Below, in pieces: positions 7,451-15,721 of a stretch of 46,811 nt of DNA. Position 1 is the first letter of the stretch, and each line of letters opens with the position of its first letter. The notes below the pieces were generated by a model. The model had not been told where the DNA came from and made no database searches. It worked only from the letters and a program-made list of their open reading frames with translations. The stretch is taken from positions 1 to 46,811 of the forward strand of contig NZTV01000114.1 in assembly GCA_002703245.1 (NCBI GenBank), written 5' to 3'. The DNA is from Microbacterium sp. (GTDB lineage Bacteria; Actinomycetota; Actinomycetes; Actinomycetales; Microbacteriaceae). The translations under genes and the position numbers were made by a program.

Positions 7451-7858
7451 ATGAGACGAGCCGGAACGAGGCCCTACGCCGCCGCCGGACTGGCGATCGA
7501 GGCGGTCGGCGTCGCCGCGCTCGTCGGCTGGCAGATCGTCGCGCTCTCCAGCGGCGACACCACCTCGACGGTGTCGGCGATCGCCCTCGCCGTCCTCACC
7601 GCGATCGGTGCAGCGGGATTGTTCGGGTTCGCCGTCGCCGTCTACCGAGGGTCATCGATGGCGCGCTCGGGCGGGATCGTCGCGCAACTGCTCATCCTCG
7701 CCGTGGCGTTCGGTGCGGCCACGGGGGAGTACGCGCACCCGCTCACCGCGATCGCGATCGCGGTGCCCGCGCTGGTCGAAGGGGTGCTGCTGGTCATCAC
7801 CTCCGGCCAAGCCGCCCGCGCGGAGGCGGGTGGGGAACCCGACGACGCGGCCGCCTGA
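7451..7858 (+). CDS. Small integral membrane protein of unknown function
   Basis: A 135-residue protein with four predicted transmembrane helices at about 11-31, 40-62, 72-92 and 98-117, almost all Ala/Val/Ile/Leu. The N-terminus is short and basic and the tail short and acidic (EPDDAAA). This looks like the four-helix actinobacterial proteins sometimes mislabelled as histidine kinases; I see no kinase motif. A GAGG sequence about ten bases before the ATG gives a weak ribosome-binding site. It converges on bcp with 12 bases between, and no terminator is visible there. Function unknown. Confidence 0.7.
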   Translation: MRRAGTRPYAAAGLAIEAVGVAALVGWQIVALSSGDTTSTVSAIALAVLTAIGAAGLFGFAVAVYRGSSMARSGGIVAQLLILAVAFGAATGEYAHPLTAIAIAVPALVEGVLLVITSGQAARAEAGGEPDDAAA

Positions 7859-7870
7859 CCGGGCGCGGAG

Positions 7871-8344
7871 TCAGTCCAGTCCCAGCAGCTTCCTGATGCG
7901 CGCGACGTGGCCCGTGGCCTTGACGTTGTACAGCGCGTGTCGGACCACGCCCTCGGCGTCGATGATGATCGTGGAGCGGATCACGCCCTCGATCTTCTTG
8001 CCGTAGTTCATCTTCTCGCCCCACGCACCGTATGCCTCGTGGACGGCATGGTCGGGATCGCTCAGGAGGTCGTAGGTGAGCCCGTCGCGCTCGCGGAACT
8101 CGCGGAGCTTCGAGAGGTCGTCGCGCGAGACCCCCAGGACGCGGTATCCGGCCGCCTGGATCGGGGCCAGCGAGTCACGGAAGTCGCAGGCCTCGGTCGT
8201 GCATCCCGGGGTCATCGCGGCGGGATAGAAGAAGAGGATGGCCCCGGTGCCGAGCAGGTCGGACGAGGACACGGTGCCGCCGTCCTGGTCGGTGAGGCTG
8301 AAGTCGGGTGCGGAGTCGCCGGGCTCGAGGCGGTTCGTCGTCAT
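7871..8344 (-). CDS. bcp: Thioredoxin-dependent peroxiredoxin, Bcp/PrxQ type
   Basis: A 157-residue peroxiredoxin that reduces hydroperoxides in the cytosol. The catalytic segment PGCTTEACDFRD has the peroxidatic cysteine C48 and a second cysteine C53 five residues later, the 1-Cys/atypical 2-Cys pattern of PrxQ. The N-terminal DSAPDFSLTDQDG and the GVSRDD and FRERDGLTYDLLSD segments are characteristic. The ATG at 8344 gives the standard family length. It is the last gene of an aroA-rsgA-bcp minus-strand run (gaps of 13 and 16 bases), so it is probably cotranscribed with rsgA. Confidence 0.93.
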   Translation of the reverse strand: MTTNRLEPGDSAPDFSLTDQDGGTVSSSDLLGTGAILFFYPAAMTPGCTTEACDFRDSLAPIQAAGYRVLGVSRDDLSKLREFRERDGLTYDLLSDPDHAVHEAYGAWGEKMNYGKKIEGVIRSTIIIDAEGVVRHALYNVKATGHVARIRKLLGLD

Positions 8345-8360
8345 GCTTCCAGGGTACGTG

Positions 8361-9401
8361 TCAGCTCCGGTCGGCGAAGGTCGCCAGGAGCCGTTGCAGG
8401 GAATCGAGTCGTGCGGCCCCGCGCGGGCCGAGCCGGTCGACGGCCTCGGCGATGGCGCAGTCCGGCGCGTCGGGGAGGTGGGTGCATCCGCGTGGGCACT
8501 CCTGCGCGAGCTCGTCGAGGTCGCGGAATCCACGTAGCAGGTTCGCCGGCTCGACGTGGCCGAGGCCGAACGAGCGCACACCCGGGGTGTCGATGACCCA
8601 CCCCCGGCCTTCGCCGTCGCGATAGCGCAGACTCACCGTCGAGGACGACGTGTGGCGCCCGCGCCCGGTGACCACGTTCACGTGGCCGGTGGCGCGTCCG
8701 GCGGTCGGGACGAGCGCATTGACCAGCGTCGACTTGCCGACCCCCGAGTGTCCGACGAACACCGTCGAGTGCCCGACGAGAGCGGCGCCGACCTCCTCGA
8801 CGGGCATCTGGTCGCGTGCGCTGGTGAACACGCGCAGATCGAGCCCCTCGAAGTGTTCGAGGAACCGACGCGGGTCGGCCAGGTCGGTCTTGGTCACGAC
8901 CATCAGGGGACGGATCCCCGCATCCAGGGCGGCGACGAGATAGCGGTCGACCAGCCGCTCGCGGGGCTCGGGATCCGCGGCGGCGACCACCACGAGCATC
9001 TGATCGGCGTTGGCGACGACGATGCGCTCGACCTGGTCGGTGTCGTCGGCGCTGCGGCGCAGGAGCGAGGTGCGTTCCTCGATCCCGACGATGCGTGCGA
9101 GCGTGCCTTCGGACCCGGAGGTGTCGCCGACGACGCGGGCGCGGTCACCGGTGACGATCGGGGTGCGGCGCAGCTCGCGGGCACGCGTGGTCAGCGCCGT
9201 GTGCTCGTCGGGTCCGTCCTCGTCGACGAGCACGGTGTATCGGCCCCGATCGACGCCGAGGACGCGGCAGACCACCGCGTCCTCGTGTGCGGGTCGCCGC
9301 TTGGTCCGCGGGCGGTTCGCTTTCGGGTTGGGGCGGACCCGCACATCCGTTTCGTCGTACTCGGGCTCGTCCTCCTCGTCGAAGTCGTCGAGCCAGCTCA
9401 C
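8361..9401 (-). CDS. rsgA: Ribosome small-subunit-dependent GTPase RsgA
   Basis: A 346-residue circularly permuted GTPase that checks late 30S assembly. The acidic N-terminus (DDFDEEDEPEYDETD) precedes a short OB-fold region. The G motifs appear in permuted order: G4 (TKTD) near residue 180, then G1 (GHSGVGKST), then G3 (DTPG). The C-terminal zinc knuckle is CPRGCTHLPDAPDC (C-X4-C-X-H-X6-C). The 13-base gap to aroA suggests one transcript, the same order I recall from mycobacteria. Confidence 0.94.
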   Translation of the reverse strand: MSWLDDFDEEDEPEYDETDVRVRPNPKANRPRTKRRPAHEDAVVCRVLGVDRGRYTVLVDEDGPDEHTALTTRARELRRTPIVTGDRARVVGDTSGSEGTLARIVGIEERTSLLRRSADDTDQVERIVVANADQMLVVVAAADPEPRERLVDRYLVAALDAGIRPLMVVTKTDLADPRRFLEHFEGLDLRVFTSARDQMPVEEVGAALVGHSTVFVGHSGVGKSTLVNALVPTAGRATGHVNVVTGRGRHTSSSTVSLRYRDGEGRGWVIDTPGVRSFGLGHVEPANLLRGFRDLDELAQECPRGCTHLPDAPDCAIAEAVDRLGPRGAARLDSLQRLLATFADRS

Positions 9402-9414
9402 CGCGCCGCCACCC

Positions 9415-10770
9415 TCATGAGGCCAGGGACGCCGACACGTCGTCGCCGTCGATCATCGCCTGCCACAGCTGCGGGAACTGCGGGAGGGTCTTGGCGGTCG
9501 TGCCGATGTCGTCGACCTCCACGCCGGGCACGGCCAGTCCGATCAGCGCACCGGTGGTCGCCATCCGGTGGTCGTGGTGGGCCCGCCAGGTGCCGCCGTG
9601 GAGCGGACGCGGCACGATGCGGATGCCGTCGGCGAGCTCGTGGGCCTCGCCGCCGAGTGCACGCAGCTCGCCGATGAGCGCCGCGATGCGGTCGGTCTCG
9701 TGCCCGCGGATGTGGCCGATCCCGTGCAGCACGCTCTCGCTGTCTGCGAAGGCGGCCAACCCGAAGATCGTCGGCGCGAGTTCCCCGGCGGCGGAGAGGT
9801 CCAGCTCGACGCCGTGGATGCCCGTCCCGGCCGCCACGGTCAGCGCACCGCCGCGCCGACTGACGCGTCCGCCCATGACCGACAGGATGTCCGAGAGCAT
9901 CGCACCGGGCTGTGTCGAGTGCGGCGGCCACCCCTGGACGGTCACCTGCCCGCCGGCGACCATCGCGGCGGCGAGGAACGGCGCGGCGTTGGAGAGGTCC
10001 GGTTCGACCGAGATGTCCTTGCCGCGGATGGGACCGGCCGGCACGATCCATTCGCCGACGGAGGGCCGCTCGACGTGGACGCCACGGTGGGCCAGTGCTT
10101 CGACGGTCATGTCGATGTGCGGCATGCTCGGCAGTCGCTCGCCCGCGTGGACCAGGTGCAGGCCGACGTCGAACCGGGGGGCGGCCAGCAGGAGCCCCGA
10201 GACGAACTGGCTGGACGCGCTCGCGTCTATGGTGATCTCGCCGCCGCGCACGTGGCCGTGGCCGCGCACGGAGAACGGCAGCGACCACCGCCCGCCGTCG
10301 TCGATGTCCACTCCGACGTCACGCAACGCCTTGATCATCGCACCCATCGGCCGGTGCAGCGCGCTCTCGTGCGCGGTGACGGTGATCTCCCCGGCGGTGA
10401 ATCCCGCGAGCGGGGTGACGAACCGCATCACCGTGCCGGCTTGGCCGCAGTCGACGACTGCGCCGTCGGAGAGCGGCCAGCGCGGCGTGACGACGAGGTC
10501 GTCGCCGAACGGGCTGTCGCCGGGCTCGGTCTCGACGCCGACCCCGAGTGCGCGCAACGCCTCGATCATGCGTGCGGAATCGTCGGAGTGCAGCGGTGCG
10601 CGCAGGCGGCTCGGGCCGTCGGCGAGGGCGGCGAGGACGAGCTCGCGGTTGGTCAGCGACTTCGATCCCGGCACGGACATGGTCGAGTCCAGGTGCCCGT
10701 CTGCGACGGGCGCCTGCCAGGATCCGGTCTCGGCCGGTGTGGACGTGGGGGAATACCCGTCGGCGGTCAT
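9415..10770 (-). CDS. aroA: 3-phosphoshikimate 1-carboxyvinyltransferase (EPSP synthase)
   Basis: A 451-residue enzyme of the shikimate pathway that transfers the enolpyruvyl group of PEP to shikimate 3-phosphate. The N-terminal PGSKSLTNRELVLAALADG is the phosphate-binding signature, LSNAAPFLAA marks the mid-protein domain, and DHRMATTGALIGL is near the C-terminus. The first about 25 residues are a poorly conserved extension. The start at 10770 is supported by a TAATCT hexamer eight bases upstream. Its first codons contain the promoter of the divergent sigR, so expression of the two genes may interfere. Confidence 0.95.
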   Translation of the reverse strand: MTADGYSPTSTPAETGSWQAPVADGHLDSTMSVPGSKSLTNRELVLAALADGPSRLRAPLHSDDSARMIEALRALGVGVETEPGDSPFGDDLVVTPRWPLSDGAVVDCGQAGTVMRFVTPLAGFTAGEITVTAHESALHRPMGAMIKALRDVGVDIDDGGRWSLPFSVRGHGHVRGGEITIDASASSQFVSGLLLAAPRFDVGLHLVHAGERLPSMPHIDMTVEALAHRGVHVERPSVGEWIVPAGPIRGKDISVEPDLSNAAPFLAAAMVAGGQVTVQGWPPHSTQPGAMLSDILSVMGGRVSRRGGALTVAAGTGIHGVELDLSAAGELAPTIFGLAAFADSESVLHGIGHIRGHETDRIAALIGELRALGGEAHELADGIRIVPRPLHGGTWRAHHDHRMATTGALIGLAVPGVEVDDIGTTAKTLPQFPQLWQAMIDGDDVSASLAS

Positions 10771-10775
10771 CGGTT
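10750..10775 (+). promoter_or_regulatory. SigR/SigH-type promoter GGAAT-N18-GTT upstream of sigR
   Basis: GGAAT at 10750-10754, an 18-base spacer, then GTT at 10773-10775: an exact match to the consensus I know for actinobacterial SigR/SigH. It lies 31 bases before the sigR ATG, with the -35 element inside the aroA coding region, and implies autoregulation under thiol-oxidative stress. Confidence 0.75.
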
Positions 10776-10778
10776 CCT

Positions 10779-10784
10779 AGATTA
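10779..10784 (-). promoter_or_regulatory. -10 hexamer TAATCT for aroA
   Basis: On the minus strand TAATCT lies eight bases before the aroA ATG, giving a leaderless or nearly leaderless message. It overlaps the SigR promoter region from the other side. Confidence 0.45.
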
Positions 10785-10806
10785 CTGAACCCTGGAGAGG
10801 AGCCGG

Positions 10807-11490
10807 ATGATCACGACGCTGAGTCGCCCCGCGGCGACGGTGGAGAACGTGCCGTCGATGCTCAGGGACGCCGACGTAGACTTCTCGGTGATGAGCGATC
10901 AGGCCGAGACGGTGGAAGACGCCCGCACGCAGTTCGAGGCGCAGGCGCTGCCGTTCATGGACCCGCTGTACGCGGCCGCCATGCGGATGACGCGCAATCC
11001 CGCCGACGCGGCGGATCTGGTCCAGGAGACGTTCGTGAAGGCGTTCGCCTCGTGGTCGTCGTTCACTCAGGGGACCAACCTCAAGGCGTGGCTGTACCGG
11101 ATCCTCACGAACACCTACATCAACACCTATCGCAAGAAGCAGCGCGAGCCGTTCCAGGGCACGATCGACGAGCTCGAGGACTGGCAGTTGGGTGGCGCCG
11201 AGTCGACGACCGCGACCAGCAGCCGCTCGGCCGAGGCCGAGGCGATCGATCACATGCCCTCATCGGCGGTCAAGGACGCCCTGCAGTCCATCCCGGAGGA
11301 CTTCCGGATGGCGGTCTATTTGGCGGATGTCGAAGGGTTCGCCTACCAGGAGATCGCCGACATCATGCAGACACCGATCGGCACGGTCATGAGCCGGCTG
11401 CACCGCGGCAGGCGGATGCTGCGCGATCTGCTGGCGGAATACGCACGCGAGCGCGGCATCGGAACCGCGTCGACGAGGAGTGAGAAATGA
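10807..11490 (+). CDS. sigR: Redox-responsive ECF sigma factor SigR/SigH
   Basis: A 227-residue group IV sigma factor. Region 2 spans about 50-120 ([22 protein letters not shown], then [20 protein letters not shown], the signature of the SigR/SigH group). Region 4 spans about 155-215 ([41 protein letters not shown]). In Streptomyces and Mycobacterium it directs thioredoxin and proteostasis genes after thiol oxidation. GAGAGGAG six bases before the ATG supports this start; the extra 30 residues before [10 protein letters not shown] are a plausible N-terminal extension. The stop overlaps the anti-sigma gene as ATGA, so the pair is translationally coupled. Confidence 0.92.
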   Translation: MITTLSRPAATVENVPSMLRDADVDFSVMSDQAETVEDARTQFEAQALPFMDPLYAAAMRMTRNPADAADLVQETFVKAFASWSSFTQGTNLKAWLYRILTNTYINTYRKKQREPFQGTIDELEDWQLGGAESTTATSSRSAEAEAIDHMPSSAVKDALQSIPEDFRMAVYLADVEGFAYQEIADIMQTPIGTVMSRLHRGRRMLRDLLAEYARERGIGTASTRSEK

Positions 11491-11729
11491 GCGATTGCGG
11501 CTGCGAGAAGGCACGGCGCGACCTCGAGGAGTACCTGCGCAACGAGGTCTGCAAGACCCAACACGCCGACATCAAGGAACACCTCGAGCGGTGCCCGGCG
11601 TGTCGTGACGAGGCGCTCGTGGCGACGACCCTCACCGATGTGGTCGCCCGCGCGTGCCGGGAGACCGCTCCGGAGGAGCTGCGGGACCAGGTCCTCGCGC
11701 GGGTCCGGGCGATCCAGGCCGGACACTGA
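11487..11729 (+). CDS. rsrA: Zinc-binding anti-sigma factor RsrA/RshA
   Basis: An 80-residue ZAS-family anti-sigma factor with the H32-X3-C36-X2-C39 zinc motif (HLERCPAC) and additional cysteines C4, C6 and C22, of which one near the N-terminus normally completes the zinc site. Oxidation forms a disulfide, releases zinc and frees the sigma factor. Coupling to sigR through a four-base overlap fits a fixed stoichiometry. The C-terminal helix [14 protein letters not shown] is family-typical. Confidence 0.93.
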   Translation: MSDCGCEKARRDLEEYLRNEVCKTQHADIKEHLERCPACRDEALVATTLTDVVARACRETAPEELRDQVLARVRAIQAGH

Positions 11730-11808
11730 GCGCTCCGGTCGGATAGTTCCCGACCGCTCCGGCGATCCGCGCGGCGGCGGAGCCGGCGATGCCGGCACGC
11801 GCACCCCG

Positions 11809-11855
11809 ATCGACGAAGGCCGCGGCATCCATCGGGAGCCGCGGCCTTCGTCGAT
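11809..11855. terminator. Perfect 18-bp bidirectional terminator hairpin
   Basis: The arms 11809-11826 and 11838-11855 are perfectly complementary with an 11-base loop. The hairpin lies between the convergent rsrA and kgd genes. No U-tract follows on either side. Confidence 0.75.
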
Positions 11856-11869
11856 GATCCTCACACCGC

Positions 11870-14800
11870 TCAGGGCAGCGTGAGGGCCTTCTTGATGATC
11901 TCGGCCTGCTCGTGCGCGTGCACCTTCGGCGACCCGGTCGCCGTCGACGCCGCGGCCTCGCGCGAGACGCGGCGGACGGTACGCCCTTCGAGGTGCTTCG
12001 ACAGCTCGAGGGCGATGAACGGCCACGCCCCCTGGTTCTCGGGCTCGTCCTGCACCCACACCAGCTCGGCGTCGGGATAGGTCTCCAGCACCTTGCGCAG
12101 GGACTCGACCGGCGACGGGTAGAACTGCTCGAGCCGAACGAGCGCGACCTCGGGGTTGGGGTTCTTGTCCAGCTCCGCGCGCAGATCCCAGTGGATCTTG
12201 CCCGAGTGCAACAGCACCCGGCGCACGGCGCTCTTGTCGACGCCGCGATCGTCGTCGAGCACCGGCTCGAAGCGACCGGTGAGGAACGCGTCCACCGGGC
12301 TGGTCGCGCCGCGCAGGCGCAGCATCGCCTTCGGGGTGAAGACCACGAGCGGACGGCGCGGCCGCGCATACGCCTGGCGGCGCAGCAGGTGGAAGTACGA
12401 CGCCGGCGTGGACGGGCGCGCGATGGTCATGTTGTCCTGGGCGCACATCTGCAGGAACCGCTCGATGCGGGCCGAGGAGTGGTCGGGACCTTGACCTTCG
12501 TAACCGTGGGGGAGGAGCAGGACGACACTCGACTGCTGGCCCCACTTCTGTTCGGCCGAGGAGATGAACTCGTCGACCACCGACTGTGCACCGTTGACGA
12601 AGTCGCCGAACTGCGCCTCCCACAGCACGAGGGCCTCGGCCCGCTCGACCGAGTAGCCGTACTCGAAGGCCATCGCGGCGTACTCGCTGAGCAGGGAGTC
12701 GTAGACGAAGAACTTGCCCTGGCTGTCGGAGAGGTTCGTCAGCGGAAGCCATTCCTGACCGTTCGTGCGGTCGTGCAACACGCTGTGGCGCTGCGCGAAC
12801 GTGCCGCGGCGGGCGTCCTGACCGGCCAGGCGGACAGGCGTTCCCTCGACCAGGAGCGAGCCGAAGGCGAGCAACTCGCCGAAGGCCCAGTCGATGCCGC
12901 CGTTGCGACTCATGTCGTGGCGTTTGTCCAACAACTGCTGCAACTTGTTGTGGACCGTGAAGCCGTCGGGCTTGTTGACGAACCGGTCGCCGATCATGTG
13001 GACGACCTCGCGCGAGACCGCCGTCGACTCGGGCTCGCCGACCGAGACGTCCGGCGCGGCGTCGGTGTTGACGACCTCGTTGGACCCGGTCTCGGCCGCG
13101 TGGGTCTCGGCGAAGGCGACCTCGAGGCGGCCCTGGAAGTCCTGCTTGGCCTGCTCGTACTCCTCCTGCGTGATGTCACCGCGGCCGACGAGCGACTCGG
13201 TGTACAGGCGGCGCACCGAGCGCTTGGCCTCGATGAGGTTGGTCATCAGCGGCTGGGTCATCGAGGGGTCGTCGCCCTCGTTGTGGCCCCGGCGTCGGTA
13301 GCAGACCAGGTCGATGACGACGTCCCGGTGGAACCTCTCGCGGTAGGCGAACGCCAACTGCGAGACCCGCACGACCGCTTCCGGGTCGTCGCCGTTGACG
13401 TGGAGGATCGGCGCCTGGATCGTCTTGGCGACGTCCGTGGCGTACACCGAGGTGCGGCCGTCCTGCGGCACGGTGGTGAAACCCACCTGGTTGTTGACCA
13501 CCACGTGGATGGTCCCTCCGGTGCGGTATCCGCGCAGCTGCGACATCTGCAACGTCTCGACGACGACGCCCTGACCGGCGAAGGCCGCGTCGCCGTGGAC
13601 GAGCACAGGAAGCCACGAGAACGATCCGATGGGTTTGAGGTCCTGCTTGGCGCGGACGATGCCCTCGAGGACACCGTCGACGGTCTCGAGGTGCGACGGG
13701 TTCGCCGCGAGGTAGACGGGCAGCTCCTCGCCGCCGTCGGCCACGAAGGTCCCCGACGTGCCCAGGTGGTACTTCACGTCGCCCGACCCGCTCTTGGAGC
13801 CGATGGCGACCGACCCCTCGAACTCGCGGAAGACCTGGCCGTAGGTCTTGCCGGCGATGTTGGTCAGCACGTTCAGGCGACCACGGTGGGCCATACCGAT
13901 GGCGGCGCCGTCCAGGCCGGCCTCCGCCGCACCCTGCAGGATCTCGTCCAGCAACGGGATGAGCGACTCGCCGCCTTCGAGGCTGAAACGCTTCTGTCCG
14001 ACGTACTTGGTCTGCAGGAAGGTCTCGAAGGCCTCGGCCTGATTGAGCTTCTTCAACACACGCAGCTGCTCGTCGTGCGTGGGCTTCTGGTACTTGACCT
14101 CGACGTTCTCCTGGAACCAGCGACGCTGTTCCGGGTCCTGGATGTGCATGTACTCCAGGCCGATCGTGCGGCAGTACGAGTCGCGCAGCACCCCGAGGAT
14201 GTCACGCAGCTTCATGACGCGCTTGCCGCCGAATCCGCCGGTCACGAACTCCCGGTCCAGGTCCCAGAAGGTCAGGCCGTGCTGTTCGATCTCGAGGTCG
14301 GGGTGGGTGCGCTGCATGTACTCCAGCGGATCGATGTCCGCCATGAGGTGCCCCCGCACCCGGAAGGAGTTGATCAGCTCCTGCACGCGGGACTGCTTGT
14401 CCACGCGCTCGGCGAGGTCGACGTTGATGTCGTTGGCCCAATGGATGGGGGCGTAGGGGATGCGCAGCGCGGCGAAGATGTCGTCGTAGAAGTTGCGCTC
14501 GCCGATCAACAGCTCGTGCACGCGCTTGAGGAACTCGCCCGATCCCGCGCCCTGGATGACGCGGTGGTCGTAGGTGCTCGTGAGCGTGATCGTCTTCCCG
14601 ATCGCCATCTCGTTGAGCGTCTTCGAGCTGGCTCCCTGGAACTCCGCCGGATACTCCAGGGCGCCGGCGCCGACGATGCACCCCTGGCCCTTCATCAGAC
14701 GGGGCACCGAATGCACCGTGCCGATGCCTCCCGGGTTGGTCAGCGAGATGGTCGTGCCTTGGAAGTCGGCCGCGGTGAGCTTGTTCTTGCGGGCGCGTCC

Positions 14801-15541
14801 GACCAGATCCTCGTAGGAGGCGAGGTACTCGCCGAACGTGAGGGACTCGGCGCGCTTGATCGAGGGCACCAGCAGGGCGCGGGTCCCGTCGGGCTTGGGG
14901 ATGTCGATCGCGATACCGAGATTGATGTGCGCGGGGGCCACGACGGACGGCTTCCCGTCGATCTCGGCGTAGAAGACGTTCTGGCTCGGCGACTCTTTCA
15001 GCGCACGGATGATCGCCCAGCCGATGAGGTGCGTGAAGCTCACCTTGCCGCCGCGGGTACGCGACATGTGGTTGTTGATCACGATGCGGTTGTCGATCAT
15101 GAGCTTGGCCGGGATCGTGCGCACGCTCGTCGCGGTCGGCACGGTCAGGGACTCGTCCATGTTCGCGGCGAGGGTCTTCGGCATCCCCCGCAGCGCCGTG
15201 ACGGTGTCCTCTTCGGTCGACTCCTCGGCCGACGAAGGGACGACCTTCGGCGCCTGTGCCGGGATCGGCTGCGCGGCCGCGGGCTTGGCGGTCGTGCGCG
15301 CGACCGGCGGTGCGCCGATCACGGGGATCGGCGCGGTCACCGGATGCGCGGCGGGTGCGGCGTTCTCGGCCGTCGGCACCTCACCCTTGACCGGGTTGTA
15401 CTCCTCGAGGATGGGCCACCAGGCCTTGTCCACGGAGTTCTTGTCGACTTTGAACTGCTCGTACAACTCGTCGACGAGCCATTCGTTGGCTCCGAACTCC
15501 CCTTCGCTCGAAACCCCGACGCCCGTCACCTGGCTCGACAC
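11870..15541 (-). CDS. kgd: Multifunctional 2-oxoglutarate decarboxylase / 2-oxoglutarate dehydrogenase E1-E2 (Kgd)
   Basis: A 1223-residue fusion peculiar to actinobacteria that supplies E1 (thiamine diphosphate) activity of the 2-oxoglutarate dehydrogenase step of the TCA cycle together with an E2-like acyltransferase domain lacking a lipoyl domain. N-terminal segment NEWLVDELYEQF (docking) is followed by an Ala/Pro linker to about residue 115. The E2-like domain covers about 120-350, ending near TYDHRVIQGAGSGEFL. The E1 part includes GMAHRGRLNVL, then HGDAAFAGQGVVVETLQMS at about 647-665 and VVNNQVGFTT. The C-terminal region has the FYPSPVESL motif. The GTG at 15541 keeps the conserved N-terminus but has no well-spaced Shine-Dalgarno sequence. 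A strong hairpin precedes it. Confidence 0.95.
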   Translation of the reverse strand: MSSQVTGVGVSSEGEFGANEWLVDELYEQFKVDKNSVDKAWWPILEEYNPVKGEVPTAENAAPAAHPVTAPIPVIGAPPVARTTAKPAAAQPIPAQAPKVVPSSAEESTEEDTVTALRGMPKTLAANMDESLTVPTATSVRTIPAKLMIDNRIVINNHMSRTRGGKVSFTHLIGWAIIRALKESPSQNVFYAEIDGKPSVVAPAHINLGIAIDIPKPDGTRALLVPSIKRAESLTFGEYLASYEDLVGRARKNKLTAADFQGTTISLTNPGGIGTVHSVPRLMKGQGCIVGAGALEYPAEFQGASSKTLNEMAIGKTITLTSTYDHRVIQGAGSGEFLKRVHELLIGERNFYDDIFAALRIPYAPIHWANDINVDLAERVDKQSRVQELINSFRVRGHLMADIDPLEYMQRTHPDLEIEQHGLTFWDLDREFVTGGFGGKRVMKLRDILGVLRDSYCRTIGLEYMHIQDPEQRRWFQENVEVKYQKPTHDEQLRVLKKLNQAEAFETFLQTKYVGQKRFSLEGGESLIPLLDEILQGAAEAGLDGAAIGMAHRGRLNVLTNIAGKTYGQVFREFEGSVAIGSKSGSGDVKYHLGTSGTFVADGGEELPVYLAANPSHLETVDGVLEGIVRAKQDLKPIGSFSWLPVLVHGDAAFAGQGVVVETLQMSQLRGYRTGGTIHVVVNNQVGFTTVPQDGRTSVYATDVAKTIQAPILHVNGDDPEAVVRVSQLAFAYRERFHRDVVIDLVCYRRRGHNEGDDPSMTQPLMTNLIEAKRSVRRLYTESLVGRGDITQEEYEQAKQDFQGRLEVAFAETHAAETGSNEVVNTDAAPDVSVGEPESTAVSREVVHMIGDRFVNKPDGFTVHNKLQQLLDKRHDMSRNGGIDWAFGELLAFGSLLVEGTPVRLAGQDARRGTFAQRHSVLHDRTNGQEWLPLTNLSDSQGKFFVYDSLLSEYAAMAFEYGYSVERAEALVLWEAQFGDFVNGAQSVVDEFISSAEQKWGQQSSVVLLLPHGYEGQGPDHSSARIERFLQMCAQDNMTIARPSTPASYFHLLRRQAYARPRRPLVVFTPKAMLRLRGATSPVDAFLTGRFEPVLDDDRGVDKSAVRRVLLHSGKIHWDLRAELDKNPNPEVALVRLEQFYPSPVESLRKVLETYPDAELVWVQDEPENQGAWPFIALELSKHLEGRTVRRVSREAAASTATGSPKVHAHEQAEIIKKALTLP

Positions 15542-15576
15542 GCCTTATCGCCCGCTTTCCGAAGATCGTGTGGAAT

Positions 15577-15602
15577 ACGTCCGGCCATCTGCGGCCGGAC
15601 GT
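15577..15602. other. 10-bp perfect inverted repeat in the kgd leader
   Basis: ACGTCCGGCC (15577-15586), six-base loop, GGCCGGACGT (15593-15602). It lies 36-61 bases before the kgd start and just after the presumed transcription start, so it can be an RNA hairpin in the kgd leader or a dyad operator. Confidence 0.5.
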
Positions 15603-15612
15603 TCGAGCATCA

Positions 15613-15618
15613 AGCGTA
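15613..15618 (-). promoter_or_regulatory. Possible kgd -10 hexamer TACGCT
   Basis: On the minus strand TACGCT, with a weak GTGAAC -35 at a 17-base spacing (15636-15641). It would give a leader of about 65 bases that contains the hairpin at 15577-15602. Confidence 0.35.
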
Positions 15619-15709
15619 GTCCTATCTGGCTGGGGGTTCACCGCGCGGGCGCAGGATCGCGTCGGCGATTCGTCGGGGTTCGCGCAGGATCGGCCACAAC
15701 GCACCTCGA

Positions 15710-15715
15710 TACGCT
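15710..15715 (+). promoter_or_regulatory. -10 hexamer TACGCT for leaderless guaB1
   Basis: TACGCT is followed by six bases and the ATG at 15722; no Shine-Dalgarno sequence is present. Confidence 0.55.
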
Positions 15716-15721
15716 GGTCCC

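Noticed and set aside
15570..15604. Second SigR promoter (GGAAT ... GTT) near kgd
   Set aside because: The spacer would be 24 bases rather than 18-19, and the GTT belongs to the hairpin arm.
11912..15619. A plus-strand open frame of over 1200 codons opposite kgd
   Set aside because: It is antisense to a fully conserved enzyme. Very high GC leaves opposite-strand frames open; the translation is Arg/His/Gly/Asp-rich with no domain.
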